This document shows positions 23,536 to 34,189 of a stretch of 64,000 nt of DNA, one piece after another. The DNA is from Amorphophallus konjac. Its lineage: Eukaryota > Streptophyta > Magnoliopsida > Alismatales > Araceae. The position numbers and the translations under genes were made by a program. Within the stretch, counting starts at the first letter, position 1, and each line of letters starts with the position of its first letter. The stretch is from positions 264,701,519 to 264,765,518 of the forward strand of contig CM040118.1 of the NCBI GenBank assembly GCA_022559845.1. The letters are read 5' to 3'. The notes beneath the pieces were generated by a model, which saw only the letters and a program-made list of their open reading frames with translations, had not been told where the DNA came from and ran no database searches.

Positions 23536-24359
23536 CCGCGACGCAGACAGCAGGGGGGGAAGGTTTCGGCCGAAACCTGTGGGTTATGGGGTTTCGGGGG
23601 CCAACACTTGCCATAAAGTCACTAGTTTCGGGCGAAACTCGTATCGATTTCGCCCGAAACCGATACCCCCCTTTAGTTTCGGATTGCTACAGTGTTTAAT
23701 GTGTGTTTCAGATCGGTTATGGCCGAAACCGATACGTTTCGGCCGAAACGTATCGGTTTCGGCCGAAACTGCCATCCATGATTCCTCGTGCCTTGCTCAA
23801 ATTGAATTTTTATACTTGATCTCATCTATTTAACTCTTCCTTTAACCTGACTCTATTTGTGGTTAAAGTCTTTCGGATTTACTTGTTTAAGGAATTGTAC
23901 CGTTCTTGCATATAGTCCTTTTCACACTATTAACATGTTAATTACTTAAATTCTACCTGGCGATAGGAATATAAATGCTACTGAGCTTCTTGCTCACTCT
24001 CGTTCCTTTAACATTTTTCAGGTATTTTGGAAGCTGGAGTACATGCAATTGGGAATGGGCAAGAGTAATCAAGTGCATCTGGAGCTTTAGAGACCCGAGT
24101 CTTTTCTCGTTTTCTTGAGTCTAGTTTGGAGTCGAGAGTCTTGTTCCTTTTCCTTTTTCCTTTTATTTGAGTCTATTACTGTAATTCAAGTCAAAATTTG
24201 TAATTTTGTTATTAATAAAATGATGTTTTTGATGAATTTCGGCCTCAATGTGTCTAGTTGTGTTGTCTTCTAGTTGTTAGTTGTGTTGCTCTAATTGTCA
24301 TGACTGTTTCGCTGCCACGTTCCGAATAGTTTCCGCTGCTACTGGTTCGGGACGTAACA

Positions 24360-25364
24360 CTGGCGATGAGACAGAGTAGGCAACAGGTGGCCCATGCAAT
24401 TTGTCTCCATCATGGCTCTTCAATTTCATCGATCTCTCTCTATCTTTATCCATCCCGATCTCTCTCTCTTTATCCTTCCCAATCTCTCTCCCCGTCTCCC
24501 TCAAAAGATGCATAGGATAAAGCATCCCTGCACAACCTCTTCGTCCTTCTTCTACTTTCCGTTTTCTTCATGGGCTTCCTTCTTTTTGGCTGCATAGAAA
24601 TGCTAGAAAACCAAGGGTAGGGTTTTGTAGTGCAGGTGTTGTTGTTGCTTCTGCACTTGAACCTTAAGAGGGTCATTTTGACGGGGTGTGTATATATAAT
24701 ATTCCCTTTGTTGTGCGCTTCTTTTTTTTTCCCCTGCTCAACACCTTTCCACGAGCAAGAAGGAAGGTATAGAACCCTTAACAAGATGACTTTGTTGGTT
24801 CCCATCTTCTTCACCACTGCAAATAAACTTGAGTTTTCACATCTTTAAGGCCTCTGTACGTGGTCACAATTTATGTCGAGAATTAAATCCTATAGCAACC
24901 TAATAACATTATATAAGGCTCACTAACTCTTAAAGCCTGCCCCGAGTGAACCAAGTTCGGATAAAACCAATCAGTTAAAGCCACTCTCTAGAGATCCCAT
25001 TGGGCTTAGCTCAATCTGGTCACTCTTTGTCCTTCGTCACACTTAAGCAGGAGGCAGACAAGATTCAAAGACTCACTTTTTGGTTCTCAATGTCAAGCTA
25101 TTGATCGTACGTGTGCCTTTTGTTCAAGAACCTAGAATATTCTAGTACATGGCATAATAAATTACATAACCTGAGCTGAATTATATAATTTGTACAACAA
25201 TACCTGAAAGCAAACGTCTTATGATTATCAGTGCTTGTATTATTTTTTTTTAAAAAATATGCCGTCGTATGTTGATCATATAGTTGATTTACTGGACATT
25301 TATGAAGTTGTTGGTATCATGGAATAAAGGATATATGTATATATGTGTGTGTGTGCGTGTTTGG
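24360..25364. other. Unassigned AT-rich DNA between elements
   Basis: A CT-rich stretch lies at 24424-24500. Short ORFs (for example 24470-24817 minus) have no recognisable domain and compositionally biased ends. I see no LTR ends, primer site or RNA gene here. This may be older host DNA or decayed repeat. Confidence 0.4.
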
Positions 25365-27000
25365 ATGGCGGTCTTTTGAAAAGAACACTACAAGGATTGC
25401 ACATAGAGGGGCTGCATGAATAGTCTGTGCAGAGTTTATTCCGTGGGTGCGCATTGTATCAGACGATTTGAGTTCGAGTGCTGGATCTTTCTCCACTGAC
25501 TGCAGTCAGTGTTAATTTACATCGACATAACGTCCGAACACCTTTGTTTAACTGTCAAAGAAATCTTAAGGTCCCCTACATAGGTTTTGATGTTGAGGCC
25601 AGGCTTACTTGCATAGCTCACAGTTAACCCTCATTCACCACCGAACAAATTAGGGTTTCATCAAAAGCCACCAGGTTGGGCAAGAAAACCTTCTAATTGG
25701 AGGATATAACTGTAATTTTTGCAGAAGCCGAAATCGTTTTTTGAGTGTTGGGAGACTTTGGACTCCGGGGGTGTTTTAATAATTCTGAATTTCCAAGGGT
25801 ATCTTGATAATTTCACCAGGTCAGGGGCATTTCTGAAATTTCTAGATTGGAGGGAGAGTATGGAAAAGTCTCCTACTTCCGAGGGCACTGGGGTAGTTTT
25901 CGGCGGGTTTTGAAGGCTCCTAGGCCATTTCAATGTCACAGAGGTATTTTGGTAATTTTATCAGACCCCAAGCGGACCTAGGTCTAAGATGACACTTAGG
26001 GCAAAGACTGAGCTAGCAAGGTCCCTAAGCGGAAGGAGCAACAAGAGACTTCATAGAAGGCGCACGTGCATTGATTCGCAAAGGGAGGGGTATGTACACA
26101 ATTTCTCGAAAGTTGGGATTCTCTTATAATTTTTCTTGACCGACACATAAAAGAACAATTGAGTACATTTATGAGCCAAGTGAATACATGGGTTGTCAGC
26201 AAGTTGTCGACTATACATAAGAGGTCTCCGAACTGACGCGGGACATAGGGACATAACCCCACTTACAAAAGGTTGCAGGGTAAAACTACAAATAACATGA
26301 CTTGAATTTTCTCGCAGTCCCAGGAAGGACATTTTTGTAATTCCCTATTATGTGGGTAGAACTACATAATTTAGTCGTCCTAGGTGCATAGAAAATTACA
26401 AACACGGCCCTCATAGGGGCATAATTACAAATATAGCCCTCAGGGGCATAAATACAAAAACACGGGATATCCCATACCCTAAGTGGGACGGACAACGAAC
26501 AAAACTTCTTCTCACAGTCGCTGATCCCACTTCCCTTTGTGTGTGTAGATCTCTCGTCACGTAGATCTCCTTCTAGACCATCGGGGGTCTATTTATAGAA
26601 GTTGGAGGGTCACCCGGGGTTGATTTAACCCGTACGGGGTGGACGGGATGAAAATGACCCCGGGGGGGGTCCCCAGGGTCGCGCGACCCCGCGCAGGTCT
26701 CGCCGACCCCAGACAAGTCTCTTTGCCCCCCTTTTCTGCTTAAAGCCTCCTCCTTTAGGCTTTTTGGAGTCTATTGCTCGCAGCACGCAGCATGGAGGGG
26801 GGAGAGAACACGCCTCTTGTTCGTTTGTCATCTTTCGCGCGCCGTCGGCAAAGAGGAGAGAGTTTGTGTTTGTCCGAGCTACGTGATACACGTGCGTTGG
26901 ACTTCTTCAGCGGTGTGTACACGTTGGCAATAATTTTTGCCTACCAAAACAAAACAAGAAAGCAAATCAACCCGGGATAATTCCCCATCCTCTCTTCAAA
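25365..27000 (-). repeat. LTR A2 of the A1 Tat family, minus orientation, no internal region attached
   Basis: Read on the minus strand, 26530 down to 25380 aligns over more than 1 kb with the plus-strand LTR at 28390-29560, roughly three quarters identical by eye. Shared blocks include CGCCTTCTATGAAG, CGTCTGATAC, GCGCACCCAC and the TATA context at 26588-26600. No primer site follows at the low end, so it is truncated or solo. The upper U3 border is vague. Confidence 0.8.
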
Positions 27001-27430
27001 TAGGGAGTCACAATATGTGGGGGTGAGATATTGCTTAAACTCACCACTGCAGAAAGGGGTGACCAGAACTCCCCGGGGGGGCTTCAAGGGGGTGACTAGA
27101 CCACCTATCTTAGCAATCCTGGTCCAAGCAGGAAACCTCTCCAAGGTGAAAGTCCAACACCGTAGTAGGGACCTACCAGGTAGTGAGTAGGGTTGCAGCA
27201 GTGCGGACACCACAGCAGAGACCTCCCCGGGGTGAAAGCCCAATAGTTGCAGCAGCGCAGACAACCTCCCAGTACAACAGTGCGTGCAGACACTGCAGCA
27301 GGGACCTCCCCAGGCTGAAAGCCCTACAGTTACAGCAGCGCAGATAACCTCCCCGGGGTGGACTGCGCCAGCAAGGACTTGCCCGGGGTGGACCACCTCT
27401 CCGGGGTGAAATAGCAAATGGGGGGGCGGT
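26640..27430 (-). repeat. GC-rich, partly tandem U3 region of LTR A2
   Basis: Degenerate repeats of GGGACCTCCCCGGGGTGAAAGC type recur at about 27130-27420, mixed with CAGCAG-rich spacers. This lies upstream of the LTR A2 TATA box, the position taken by palindromes in LTR A1. The exact meeting point with LTR A3 is not visible. Confidence 0.5.
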
Positions 27431-27529
27431 TCCGGTCACCTTCTTGGCCAATGGTGGCTTTAAGTCAACTCTCACCTCCTCTTTTGTTGATGTGGAGCAG
27501 AAAATTGATGAAGAATGAGCCAGTAGGGA

Positions 27530-28200
27530 GATGGAGGACCCGTCTGGGTCGGGGGAACTCGTCTGGGGTCGGGGGGACCCGTCCGGGGTTGCCCGACCCC
27601 GGGGAGGTCTGTGGGCAATCGGGCAGGACCTGCCCAGGGTCAATTGACCCCGGGAGGGACCTGCCCGGGGTCATCCACCCCGGGCAGGACCTACCCGGGA
27701 TCATCCACCCCGGGCAGGACCTGCCCAGGGTCAATCGACCCCGGGGGGACCTACCCGGGGTCGTCTACCCCCAAGGATGGCAGTGTCGGTTTCGAACTCG
27801 GTTTCGGCCGGGTCCGAAACCGATACGACTCGGTATCGGTTTCGTTTTCGGTTTCGGCCGAAACCGGTTCAAAACAGTTAGAAAAGGTCAAAATTGGGGC
27901 CAGCAGATTAGGTTTCGGTCGGTTTCGGTCCGAAATCGGACGGTTTCGGTCCGAAACTATTAAAAAATTATTATTTTTTGGTATCGGACCTGCTACAGTG
28001 CAAAGGCCCGTTTCGGTGTCGGTATAAGCCGAAACCGATACCTTTCGGCCGAAACGTATCGGTTTCGGCCGATACTGCCAACCTCGTCTACCCCGGGCAG
28101 CACCTTCCCGGGGTCAGATGACCCCGAGCAAGTCCCGCGCGGACCTGCTCGGGGTCATTCGACCCCGGGTGGGTCCGGGGTCATCCACCCCGGGTCGCTT
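27530..28200 (+). repeat. GC-rich palindromic tandem units in the U3 of LTR A3
   Basis: GGGGTC...GACCCC units alternate with GGCAGGACCTGCC-type cores at intervals of about 40 bases, interrupted by the 27772-28086 insertion and its duplicated octamer. Frames through it give repeated Pro-Gly peptides that I do not regard as genes. Confidence 0.85.
27772..28086. mobile_element. Small non-autonomous hAT derivative, 315 bp
   Basis: It starts CAAGGATGGCAG and ends CTGCCAACCTCG, resembling the ends of the 5.3 kb hAT element. TCTACCCC flanks it at 27764-27771 and 28087-28094. The interior is mostly GGTTTCGG/CCGAAACC motifs with no coding potential. It probably depends on the hAT transposase family encoded at 18886-22271. 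Confidence 0.92.
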
Positions 28201-28347
28201 TCTTCTCCCGCACGCGGGAAATCAAAAAAAAGAAAGGGGGCGGGGGAATGACCTCCCCGTGGTCATTTGCATCTCGTTTAACCCGTACGAGTTCAAACAC
28301 CCTCCTGTTTAACCCGTACGGGTCCAAACGACCCCGACGAGCCTCCC

Positions 28348-28362
28348 ACTTCTATTAATAGA
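28348..28362 (+). promoter_or_regulatory. TATA-like box of LTR A3
   Basis: CACTTCTATTAATAG occupies the same place as the TATA boxes of LTRs A1 and A2, about 20-40 bases before the region where LTR sequences become alignable as R. The T in ATTAATA is a deviation from the TATAAAT of A2. Confidence 0.55.
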
Positions 28363-29583
28363 CCCCAAGGGTCCAGAGAAGAAGAGAGAACAGAGGAAGC
28401 ATGCACTATTCAGCACAATGAATTTGTTCGTTGTTTTGACCCGTGAGGGGTAAGTCTCCGGGTCTTGTGTATATGCCCCTAAGGGGTATTTTTGTAATTA
28501 TGCCCCTCAATGGGCCATGTTTGTAAGTTTCTACGCCCCAGGGCGACGAAATTAAGTAGTTCCACCCATATAATGAGGGAATTACGAAGATGTCCTCCCC
28601 GGTTCACGTGAAACAAGTCCTGTTATTTGCGGTTATACCCTGCAACTTCTTGTAATTGGGGCTACGCCCCTACTTTCCGCGTTAGTGCGGATCTTTGTAC
28701 ACTCGACAATTCATCGACAACTCTTGTACCCACTGGGACTATAAAATGAAGTTGTGTATTCCACAAATCTCTTCTGTACACCAATCGGGAAAATTACAAG
28801 AAATCCCCTGGCTTGTGAAAAATGCATATATACCCCTCTCTTGGCAGAATTGACATGTGTGCGCCTTCTATGAAGGCTCTTGTCTTCCCTTCGGTCCGAG
28901 AGTGTTGCCAGCTCAGTCCCCCACTCGGGTACCGCCCTAAACCTAGGTCTATATAGGGTATTGGTAAAATTACTAAAATACCCCTGTGACATAGTCATGG
29001 CCTATTCGCCCCTAAAACCCTTCATAAATGGCCTCAATGCTCCGGAAAGTTAGAAACCCGCTCCTACTTCCGTTCCAACCCAAAATTTTCAGGAACATCC
29101 CTGGCCTAGTAAAATTACCAAAATACCCCTGGGAAGGTAAAATTACCAAAATACCCTCGGGGTCCGAAAAATTTCCATCCACTTCAAAAATGCCTACAAC
29201 TTTTGCATCTTTGCATTCATACTCTTACATCCTAGGGTTTTGCCTGAACTTAAGAGGCCTTTGATGAAGCCCTAACCCTATCAACATGTTGGTGGTAAAT
29301 GAGTGGTCATGGAGAGTCACTCGAGTGAGTCTGCCCTCCACATCAGAACTTAAGGGGAGGACTTTGGGATTTCTTTGACAGTCAAACAAAGGTGGTCGGA
29401 CGTTAGGCCGATGTAAATCAACACTGACGGCGGTCAGTGGGGAGAGGTCCAGCACCCGAACCCAAATCGTCTGATACTATGCGCACCCACAGAATAAAGC
29501 TCTATACATAGAGGAAATGTCGCTTTTCAGAAAGGACATTTAAACATTTTATTTTTCTATAAAAAATTTCGTGGTCCACAGAC

Positions 29584-29601
29584 TGGCACGCCCAGTGAGA
29601 C
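29584..29601 (+). other. Primer-binding site of Tat element A3
   Basis: TGGCACGCCCAGTGAGAC follows the LTR end after three bases. It differs from the A1 site at two positions. Confidence 0.75.
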
Positions 29602-29786
29602 CTTTCCCGCCTTTCTTCTTTCTGTCAAAAGTAGTCCCCAAAACCTTCTTCAATGTTCTGATCCCCCTTCTTCCTCTTACAGGACGGAAAGAAGAGGGCA
29701 CATCTCTCTGTTCATTTGAGAGCTCTTCGTGCACCCGCACGCCACTCCATTCGTGCTACGCACCACCACCAACCAACAAGGAGACG

Positions 29787-31018
29787 ATAGCAGCCGTCAC
29801 CTACGGCCCCCAGGTGATCGCCAACCATGCCAGGTTAGGATACCTGGCGACGCCACTCGTCTTCGGCGACTTCCCAACAGTCGTCGGATCGCCCTTCTTC
29901 TTGGGCGTTGTGCCCGTGGTTGAGGTCAGCTCAGCCACACCTGCGGCGACAACTACTGAGGGTGTCAGGCCCTCCACTGCAGTAACTGGCCAGGTCCGCC
30001 CGGTCAAGAAGACAACTGTCGGGGGTATTAGGCCTTCGGCCCCAGCAGCTGGCCGGGTCCGCCCGGTCAAGAAGCCGACTGTCGGGGGCGTCAGGCCCTC
30101 GGCTTCAACAATCAGCCGGTTCCACTCGGTCGACAAGCCAACTCTTGGGGACATTAGGCCCTCAGCTTCAACCATTGGTCGAGTTCGCTCGGCTGCTAGG
30201 GCAACAGCCGAAGGTGTCAATCCTTCTGCCCCAACAAGTGGCCGAGTTTTCTCGGTCAATCAAACCACTGCTGGCGTTGCCCCTGCACAACGGGGGCAGC
30301 GTCGTCGCCGTAACGGCACCAACTCTACTGCGGCCACCCTCAGAGGTACTCCCCCTGCTCAACGGGGGCAGCGTTGCCGCCACAACGACGTCACGCCTAC
30401 GGCGGACGTCACCAAGGCTGCCCCTGCTCAACGGGGGCAACGTCGTAGCCGCAAAGGTACAAAGCCTACAGCGGCTGCATCCCGCTCCGGCAAGACCATG
30501 CTTGTCGGAGATTTTCGCATTCGGCTCGATGGGGGCGAGCCGATTCTGCCTAGGGACCGACACGTCCCGACTGTCTCTACCTCCAATCGCTTCGAGCTTC
30601 TTCGGCAAGTCTGGGAGAACGGGGCGAAAATGAAGAAGCCCGCCGTACTGGCGGCAAGTCGGGGTCCGACACAATGACCCAGACCATTTGCTCCCCAATC
30701 AAGGTCAGGGGGCAACCTAATCGAGGAGCGTCAGCTCCGATTGAAGAAAATCTGGGTCACCAAGGAGGAGGCTCGAATCATAAGGCGAGCAAGGGCGGAG
30801 GAGCCCTTCCGCATGTCGGATCTGCAACGAATGCGGAGTCCGACGGGCACTGAGACCTCAACATCTCCAAGGTCTACAACTCAGCCCCTACGGGGCAAAA
30901 GCGCGGAGGAACCAGCAAGAAGGTGCGGCCGACCTCCCCGTAGGCCAGTTCCACGCACACGGAGGAGGATCACTCCCCTCAAGCTTCTACATCCCGAGTT
31001 TTTATCTTTGACAAACTA
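29787..31018 (+). pseudogene. Pre-gag ORF of Tat element A3
   Basis: The frame has IAAVTYGPQVIANHARLGYL where the A1 copy has MAAVTYGPNV, so the likely start ATG is ATA here, although the frame is open further upstream to 29571. The middle has about five units of a 20-22 residue repeat (VGGxRPSAxxxGRVRPVKK) and three units of PAQRGQRRRRNGT type. The conserved C-terminal block SGKTMLVGDFRIRLDGGEPI and SNRFELLRQ follows. A TGA at 30675-30677 interrupts, then the same frame continues KKIWVTKEEARIIRRARAEE, matching RRIWVTPEEAQAVQRARI of A1. Function unknown. It ends three bases before the gag ATG. Confidence 0.65.
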
Positions 31019-31021
31019 GGG

Positions 31022-32520
31022 ATGCCGCCCAAGCCGGATCGACAACCACCCAAGAAGAAGCGGGTGATTCAGGTGACCAATGACACTGTCAAAGTGTTCA
31101 CCTGTTATACTACTTCCGCCGACAAGCAGCTGGAGGACACTTCGGGCGAGCTTAACCAGCCTCTTAACTATTTGAGGAGGTCAAGGCCCATGTCCCAGAT
31201 CCTGGCGCAAACACAGCAGGCGCCAACTGCTGGTACATCTCAGCCCAAGCTGACACGGCAAGAAGAGCGCCAAGAGGACGTTCATGGTGTTGATGGGGAC
31301 AGCCACCCCCGGCACGAGGAAGATATGGGGGAAGAGGAGCAGACTCCCGCGTTGGAAGAGCTCCGACGCGAAAACCAAGAACTCAAGAACCTCTTGCAAG
31401 CGCTATTGCGTGAAAAAGAGGTTCATGTCCCACCTCAAGCTGCGCCAACTGGAGTGGAACAACGGCCTCCTCCCATTCCAGTTGCGGCCAACACCTCTGT
31501 CACCACGGCGAAATTACCATTGGCCGTGGAGTTTGAAGTTCCGCATCCTGAAGCCAATGCGCGATCATCTGCCACTCCTGCTACAGAAAGCCTTATGGCG
31601 CAAAGGCAGATGATTGAGCGGATCGTAGAGGCGAAGTTCGCTCAACATGGTGAGGGTGTGGCTACCGTTGATTTGTACAGCGTGCCATATCCCCTCCACC
31701 ATCAATTCAAGAAACTTTCACCGGATTGCCTGAAGGACCCGAAGCTTCAGAAGTTCAACGGGCAGGGCTCCCCACATGAACACTTGGCCTATTACATGAC
31801 GGCCATGGGCGAACTGGCGCTGGAAGAGGCGTATCTGCTGCGGTACTTTGCCACGTCCCTAACGGGCACCGCCTTCCAGTGGTATTCCAGGCTAAAGCCC
31901 AATTCAGTGCCTGATTGGGTTGATATGCAGAAGAAGTTCGTCGACCATTTCCAGATGGTCGAACGCAAAATCTCCCTGGCGGAACTCTGTGCCCTTCGTC
32001 AAAAGAAGGGTGAGACCGCACTGGACTTCATCAAGCGATGGAGGGACGTCAGCATGCGCTGCGATAATCCTCCGACGCCCGAAGACGCGATCACCATCTG
32101 CCGCAGAGGTCTGTCGGCAGAAGTCAGTGAAAAGCTTCTGGGTTCAAACATGAAACATCAAAAGCTTCGAACAGCTCAACACGGTGGTGGCGGAGATTGA
32201 GATGTTCTTCGCTGATCACCCTGCACAAGCCTCTGCAAAAGGCAAATCCTCCAAAGACCGTCTGGCTAGCAGCAAGGAGGTAAATGATGTCGACTTCTCC
32301 CCGACGAATGGAGAAAAAGGGGAAGGAAAATTCAAAGGCAATGGCAAAAAGCCTGATGCCAAGGCGAGCACGTCTCGGTTGGCGGAGAACATGAAGATGT
32401 CTTATTCCTTCAGAAAAGAGCATACCAAAATGCTCTTTGATCTCTGCATGAAGGAAAAGCTCATTATCCTGCCGGATCCGCGGAAGCCCTCAGAGGTGGA
32501 CAAGACAGATGATCCTACTT
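31022..32520 (+). pseudogene. Gag of Tat element A3, frameshifted and truncated
   Basis: ATG at 31022 opens a frame with a charged N-terminus, then LMAQRQMIERIVEAKFAQHG, LYSVPYPLHHQFKKL, the core QKFNGQGSPHEHLAYYMTAM and TGTAFQWYSRLKPNSVPDW, and DAITICRRGLSAEVSEKL. One extra base near 32155 shifts the frame; the continuing frame reads KSFEQLNTVVAEIEMFFADH down to KTDDPT. At 32520 the homology stops just before the first zinc knuckle seen in the A1 copy (SYCLYHRMLGH). The rest of gag and all of pol are missing, so a later rearrangement or insertion cut the element. Confidence 0.85.
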
Positions 32521-33006
32521 GAAGAGGGGCGATCTCGCGCTGGTCCTGAGCTAGAGGAGATGATCACCGATCAGTGAACTGCAAGGAAGGGAAACGGATC
32601 AGGGGGCCCAGGGATGGTTCCCTAGGGAAAACCCTCCGATGCCAAAGTTAGTAGAGCAGTGGTAGAAGCTATGAAGAAAGGAGGAAGGAGATGCACGAGA
32701 TCCCTCTCCACCAAGGTGGTGAAGTGGTTCCTACTCAGGGAGTTTTAGGCGTATGTTGGCCTTACCTTTCGCTGGAGGGAGTCCCAGGTTTAAATAGTGC
32801 GCCAGCCTTATGAGTCCCGTAAGCTGAGGAGTTTCAGGCGGGGGTTACGTTCTCGACGTGGGCTCTTTACGTCCTCATCGTGGGCTCTTCATAGCCTTGA
32901 GGATTCGTGGGTCCCCTTATCGTCGTAAACTCCTGCTTGGAAAGAGCTCTCAATGGCAGTGTGGATAAGCAACCGTCGGTCGACCCAAGCGTGAAGAGTG
33001 CCAGCT
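32521..33006 (-). other. LTR-like fragment, unclassified
   Basis: The minus strand has CACTATTTAAACCTGG near 32790-32805, a possible TATA box, and short repeats of CGTGGGCTCTT at about 32857-32890 on the plus strand. It joins truncated gag on one side and a different LTR-like sequence on the other. No coding potential. Confidence 0.3.
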
Positions 33007-33379
33007 GTTGGGATCGGTGCGATGGATTCAGAGGGGGGTGAATGAATCTCCCCTTAAAAATACTCCCAATTAAAAACTATAACAATCAGAGATGCGGAAT
33101 TAACACAAATAAGTGCCTTGTATGACACAGGTGCTCTTTTCGAACGAAATGGAAAGATCAGATAGACTTAACTTCTGATCTACTCTATATGCGCTAGTGT
33201 GCAAACCCAATTCCAATCAAATATGTGGTGTGCGAATAAACCACTCACTAGATGAGAGAACACATCGAACCTAAGCATGCATCTAGCGAAACACAATAGA
33301 CAATCAAACCACTGCACAGAAGATTTTTAAGGTGGTTCGGTCCTCCAGACCTACATCCACCCCACACTCAAACTAGAGT

Positions 33380-33610
33380 GTGGATTCCGCTGATACACAG
33401 CTTAAACCGCTGAGCTTCACAGCTTACTTACAACCGCTGACAAACAGCTTGAACAGCTGGGCATTACAGCTTCGCCGACCAGAGGATACCACACCTCTGC
33501 AACCGCTGGGGATTACAGCTTAACCCGTCCAGAGAAATCCTCCTCTGCAAACCGCTGAGCTTCACAGCTTGCTGTCCGAGGTATCCACCTCGCCCGCTGA
33601 CAAACAGCTT
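33380..33610. repeat. Degenerate minisatellite with CCGCTGAGCTTCACAGCTT units
   Basis: About six imperfect units, CCGCTG followed by ACAGCTT, recur at intervals of roughly 20-60 bases. Confidence 0.75.
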
Positions 33611-34189
33611 GAAGAAAGGTTAAAAATGAAAGCAAGAAACAAGAAATAACAGCGACTGAAAGCTGTAATCAATGAAATGCAAATGTGGCTCCCATGGAGC
33701 TGACTGGATTGGATTTGATCCAGATTCCAGTGAAGACAGATCTTCTGATGGAGCTTCTCTTCTTCTTCTTCACGAACTCTCTATCTCTCTTTCTCTTTCC
33801 TTCTCTCTCTTTTTCTCCTTCTGCTGATCTCTCTTTCTCTTTTTCTTTTTCTTTCTTTCTCTTCTTCTGGATCGTGCAGGCTCTCTCTGCTTCTGTTCTT
33901 TCAGATGAGCTCCCCTACTTCAATTACTCTTCTCACGATCGCCCTGCTCCTCTGGAAGAAGCTTCTTATTTATAGAGCAGTGAACAGATAGGGCGTGTGC
34001 TCTCCACGATTCCCGCCCAAGAGCCTAGACCACGTGGCAGCATTTCAGCTTACTGCACTACACGTGTCACGATCCTGAGCCATCTCTATTCTTGGATCAC
34101 GTGCCCTTATTAAGCTCCTCGAGCAGTAGTCCTGTCAGATTAGGCTTGTTATCAGTGTGAATTAATCTGAAAGGAAAGAAAGGATGCAT

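Larger units (their letters stand above)
18512..23780 (-). mobile_element. Complete hAT DNA transposon with 8-bp target duplication
   Basis: The element starts CAAGGATGGCA and ends TGCCATCCATG, giving imperfect terminal inverted repeats. It is flanked by ATTCCTCG at 18504-18511 and 23781-23788; the undisturbed LTR copy at about 15690-15700 has this octamer once, so the insertion is proven by comparison. Both ends are rich in GGTTTCGG/CCGAAACC motifs in both orientations, probable transposase-binding sites. It carries one five-exon transposase gene on the minus strand and looks autonomous. Confidence 0.95.
14040..24359 (+). mobile_element. Chromovirus-type (Tekay/Del-like) LTR-remnant-LTR structure, split by a hAT element
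   Basis: Two long direct copies (about 14057-16334 and about 16884-24359) flank a 0.55 kb remnant. The first copy ends in GGGGCGTGACA followed after four bases by TGGTTTCAGAGCTTA, close to the initiator-Met primer site TGGTATCAGAGC. This LTR end and primer site are typical of plant chromoviruses. No gag, RT or integrase remains between the copies, so this is an internally deleted element or the product of unequal recombination. The 5' edges are uncertain because the expected TGTCACGCCCC-like LTR start is not seen. Confidence 0.65.
16884..24359 (+). repeat. Second LTR copy, interrupted by the hAT element
   Basis: Outside 18512-23788 it aligns with the first copy and ends in GGGACGTAACA at 24359. 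Removing the hAT element and one 8-bp duplication leaves about 2.2 kb, matching the first copy once the 64-bp duplication is discounted. Confidence 0.75.
27430..29580 (+). repeat. LTR A3 of the A1 Tat family, plus orientation
   Basis: It ends in GGTCCACA at 29580, four bases before the primer site. The U3 at 27530-28340 is built from GC-rich near-palindromic units (CCCGGGCAGGACCTGCCCGGG type), followed by a TATA box near 28351 and more than 1 kb of R-U5 matching LTR A2. A small hAT derivative is inserted at 27772-28086. The start is approximate. Confidence 0.75.

Noticed and set aside
23245..23833. ORFs with Gln/Ser/Ala runs in the CAG-rich part of the hAT element
   Set aside because: All frames on both strands give low-complexity peptides from an interrupted CAG repeat; there is no domain and it lies outside the transposase gene.
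24470..24817. 115-codon minus-strand ORF as a host exon
   Set aside because: No recognisable domain, no clear splice partners and compositionally biased ends.
27418..28027. Pro-Gly repeat ORFs on both strands
   Set aside because: They are translations of GC-rich palindromic U3 repeats and cross a hAT insertion; no support as genes.
29571..29786. Upstream ATG at 29571 as the start of the pre-gag ORF
   Set aside because: It lies at the LTR edge before the primer site, and the other family copy starts at the later conserved block, so I treat this stretch as leader.
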